Source: Betaproteobacteria bacterium
GTDB lineage: Bacteria; Pseudomonadota; Gammaproteobacteria; Burkholderiales; Rhodocyclaceae
Reading direction: 5' to 3'
Assembly (NCBI GenBank): GCA_020621865.1
Contig: JAHRYW010000002.1
Span: forward strand, 74,778-138,777
Length of the DNA: 64,000 nucleotides
Positions 62,562 to 64,000 of this stretch are shown one piece after another. The notes beneath the pieces were generated by a model that searched no databases, was not told the DNA's origin, and saw only the letters and a program-made list of their open reading frames with translations. A program made the position numbers and the translations under genes. Positions within the stretch are counted from its first letter, which is position 1; every line of letters begins with the position of its first letter.

Positions 62562-62842
62562 GCGCCCTCCTTCTTCTTGAACATGGCGAGCATGCGCTCG
62601 GTGACGACGTAGCCGCCGGCCGCATTGGCTGCCCCCAGCGCCACGGCGAAGAAGCCGATGGCCTGTTGCAGCACGGTGTCGGCACTGCCGAGCATCAGCA
62701 TGGCGCCGACGACGACGACGCCATGGACGAAGTTGGAACCGGACATCAGCGGCGTATGCAGGATGACCGGGACCTTGGCGATGATCTCGTAGCCGGTGAA
62801 GGCGGCGAGCATGAAGATATATAAAGCGAGCAGGCCGTCCAT
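62558..62842 (-). CDS. pntAB: NAD(P) transhydrogenase subunit alpha, membrane part
   Basis: A 94-residue protein with three membrane helices (LYIFMLAAFTGYEIIAKVP, VHGVVVVGAMLMLG, AIGFFAVALGAANAAGGYVV), corresponding to the C-terminal membrane segment of fused PntA. The start at 62842 overlaps the pntAA stop by one base (TAATG). The alpha subunit is therefore split in two, as in Rhodospirillum-type transhydrogenases. Confidence 0.95.
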   Translation of the reverse strand: MDGLLALYIFMLAAFTGYEIIAKVPVILHTPLMSGSNFVHGVVVVGAMLMLGSADTVLQQAIGFFAVALGAANAAGGYVVTERMLAMFKKKEGA

Positions 62843-63969
62843 TACGCTTCTCCCATTACCTGTTTGACCACGCTGTGGACGGTGACGCCGTCCTTGCACA
62901 GCAGGGTGCCGGCGACCACGTCGTCACTCCAGTCGATATTCATCTCACCGTCCTTGATCCACGGCGACAGGAAGTTGTAGAGATTCTTGGCGTAGAGCTC
63001 GGAGGCGTGGGTCGGCATGCGCGAGGGCAGGTTCAAGGGGCCGTGGATATTCACGTCGTTGGCGATGACGTGTTCGCCGGGCTGGGTCAGCGCGCAGTTG
63101 CCGCCGGATTCGGCGGCCATGTCGACGATGATGGCGCCGTATTTCATGCGGCCGATCATCTCGGTGGTGATGATCACCGGCGCCTTCTTGCCGGGAATGG
63201 CGGCGGTGGTGATGACGACGTCGGCCATGGCAACCGCCTTGGTCAGTTTCTCGGCCTGGGCGGCTTTCTCTTCGGCGGTCAGTTCGCGGGCGTAACCGCC
63301 GCTGCCATCGGCGGCGACGCCGGTGTCGACGAACTTGGCGCCGAGCGATTCGATCTGTTCGCGGGCAGCGGAGCGCACATCATAGGCATCGACCATGGCG
63401 CCCAGGCGCTTGCAGGTGGCGATGGCTTGCAGGCCGGCGACGCCGGCGCCGATGACCAGCACGCGCGCCGGCCTGATCGTCCCTGCGGCGGTGGTCAGCA
63501 TCGGGAAGAACTTGGTGCACCGGGCGGCGGCGATCAGGCCGCACTGGTAGCCGGCGCAGGAGGCCTGCGAAGACAGGGCGTCCATGCTCTGGGCGCGCGA
63601 GATGCGCGGCAACAGTTCGAGCGAGAAGGCGGTGATCCTGCGGGCATTGAGCGCGGCCAGCCGGGCCTTGTCTTCAAAGGGTTTCAACAGGCCGATCAGC
63701 ACGGCGCCTTCGGGCAGTGCGGCGATTTCTTCCGCCGATGGCGGGGTGACGCGCAGGATCAGCTGGCTGCCAGCGTAGGCCTCGGCAATGCCGCCGACCA
63801 GCGAAACGTCGGCGTAGTCGGAATCGAGGAAGTGGCTCTCGATGCCGGCGCTCTGCTCCATGCGCAGGCTGGCGCCGAGGGCGGCAAATTTCTTGGCAGT
63901 CTCGGGAACGAGGGCAACCCGGCTTTCACCGGGTAGACGCTCCCTGACTACGGCAATGCTTAGTGACAT
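62842..63969 (-). CDS. pntAA: NAD(P) transhydrogenase subunit alpha, NAD-binding part
   Basis: A 375-residue soluble domain I subunit related to alanine dehydrogenase. The N-terminus IAVVRERLPGESRVALVPETAKKF and the dinucleotide-binding VLVIGAGVAGLQAIATCKRLGAMVDAYDVR are clear, as are GSGGYARELTAEEKAAQ (mobile loop) and VDMAAESGGNCALT. It is the first gene of the pntAA-pntAB-pntB operon, with overlapping stops and starts. The promoter is at or beyond the right edge of the window. Confidence 0.96.
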   Translation of the reverse strand: MSLSIAVVRERLPGESRVALVPETAKKFAALGASLRMEQSAGIESHFLDSDYADVSLVGGIAEAYAGSQLILRVTPPSAEEIAALPEGAVLIGLLKPFEDKARLAALNARRITAFSLELLPRISRAQSMDALSSQASCAGYQCGLIAAARCTKFFPMLTTAAGTIRPARVLVIGAGVAGLQAIATCKRLGAMVDAYDVRSAAREQIESLGAKFVDTGVAADGSGGYARELTAEEKAAQAEKLTKAVAMADVVITTAAIPGKKAPVIITTEMIGRMKYGAIIVDMAAESGGNCALTQPGEHVIANDVNIHGPLNLPSRMPTHASELYAKNLYNFLSPWIKDGEMNIDWSDDVVAGTLLCKDGVTVHSVVKQVMGEA

Positions 63970-64000
63970 GCTGTCTCTCCATTGAGGTTGATGACTTTTT

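Overview
The window looks like a chromosomal segment of a Rhodocyclales betaproteobacterium, probably close to Dechloromonas/Azonexus. The reasons are a high-GC, GCC/GGC-rich codon style, gene blocks typical of Betaproteobacteria (folK-pcnB, hda and hflX near purM; coaBC-dut; rpmG-rpmB-radC), a PEP-CTERM protein, a cytochrome c4-type protein and many two-component, cyclic-nucleotide and redox proteins. This assignment comes from gene content and recall, not from a database search. I see no rRNA, tRNA, CRISPR array, insertion sequence or prophage.

Layout. 0-3.7 kb: a sulfur/thiol group (YeeE/YedE transporter, periplasmic thioredoxin, Tat-exported metallo-beta-lactamase-fold hydrolase, divergent di-heme cytochrome). 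3.8-7.9 kb: a translationally coupled pair of exported trypsin-like/TPR proteins, one of which has lost its whole catalytic triad. 8-17.6 kb: housekeeping (folK, pcnB, HAD phosphatase, hda, hflX, purM, rlpA) with a cyclic-nucleotide-gated MscS-like channel. 17.6-25.6 kb: RND efflux pair behind a TetR-type operator candidate, miaA, a tandem USP and a YbaL-type antiporter. 25.9-28.1 kb: FIST-domain sensor with a soluble histidine kinase.

28.2-34.5 kb is the accessory region. It holds a TIR protein with two more Rossmann-like modules, a divergent RyR-domain protein, a membrane-anchored TIR protein that overlaps the RyR gene end to end, and a proline-rich lipoprotein. A cassette-like pair of genes follows, separated by a convincing integron attC site; one of them is a DUF4062 (TIR-like) protein. 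Three TIR-superfamily genes and a RyR gene within 6 kb make this the best candidate for an undescribed conflict or NAD+-derived nucleotide signalling system.

34.7-46.8 kb: mutL, katG, PEP-CTERM protein, EAL-HDOD protein, then the co-directional run dedA, lipoprotein, purN, DUF3108, RsmB-like methyltransferase and MscS. 46.9-53.7 kb: TonB receptor, then an ECF-sigma/anti-sigma controlled HvfABC-type modified-peptide operon. A near-identical promoter in front of a thioredoxin/CcdA pair ties those genes to the same regulon. 53.7-64 kb: PQQ-type sugar dehydrogenase, a two-gene micro-operon of unknown function, RstA/RstB-like two-component system, dsbB, rpmG, rpmB, radC, coaBC, dut and the pntAA-pntAB-pntB transhydrogenase.

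Overlaying all of this is a dispersed, modular 40-70 bp repeat (AATGCTA - variable middle - GGTCGGCC - A-rich - GGCCAAAATT). I count twelve copies; six lie wholly or partly inside coding sequences (pcnB, HAD phosphatase, rlpA, mutL, DUF3108 gene, ECF sigma), where they encode linkers or tails, and the stop codon of a seventh gene falls inside another copy.
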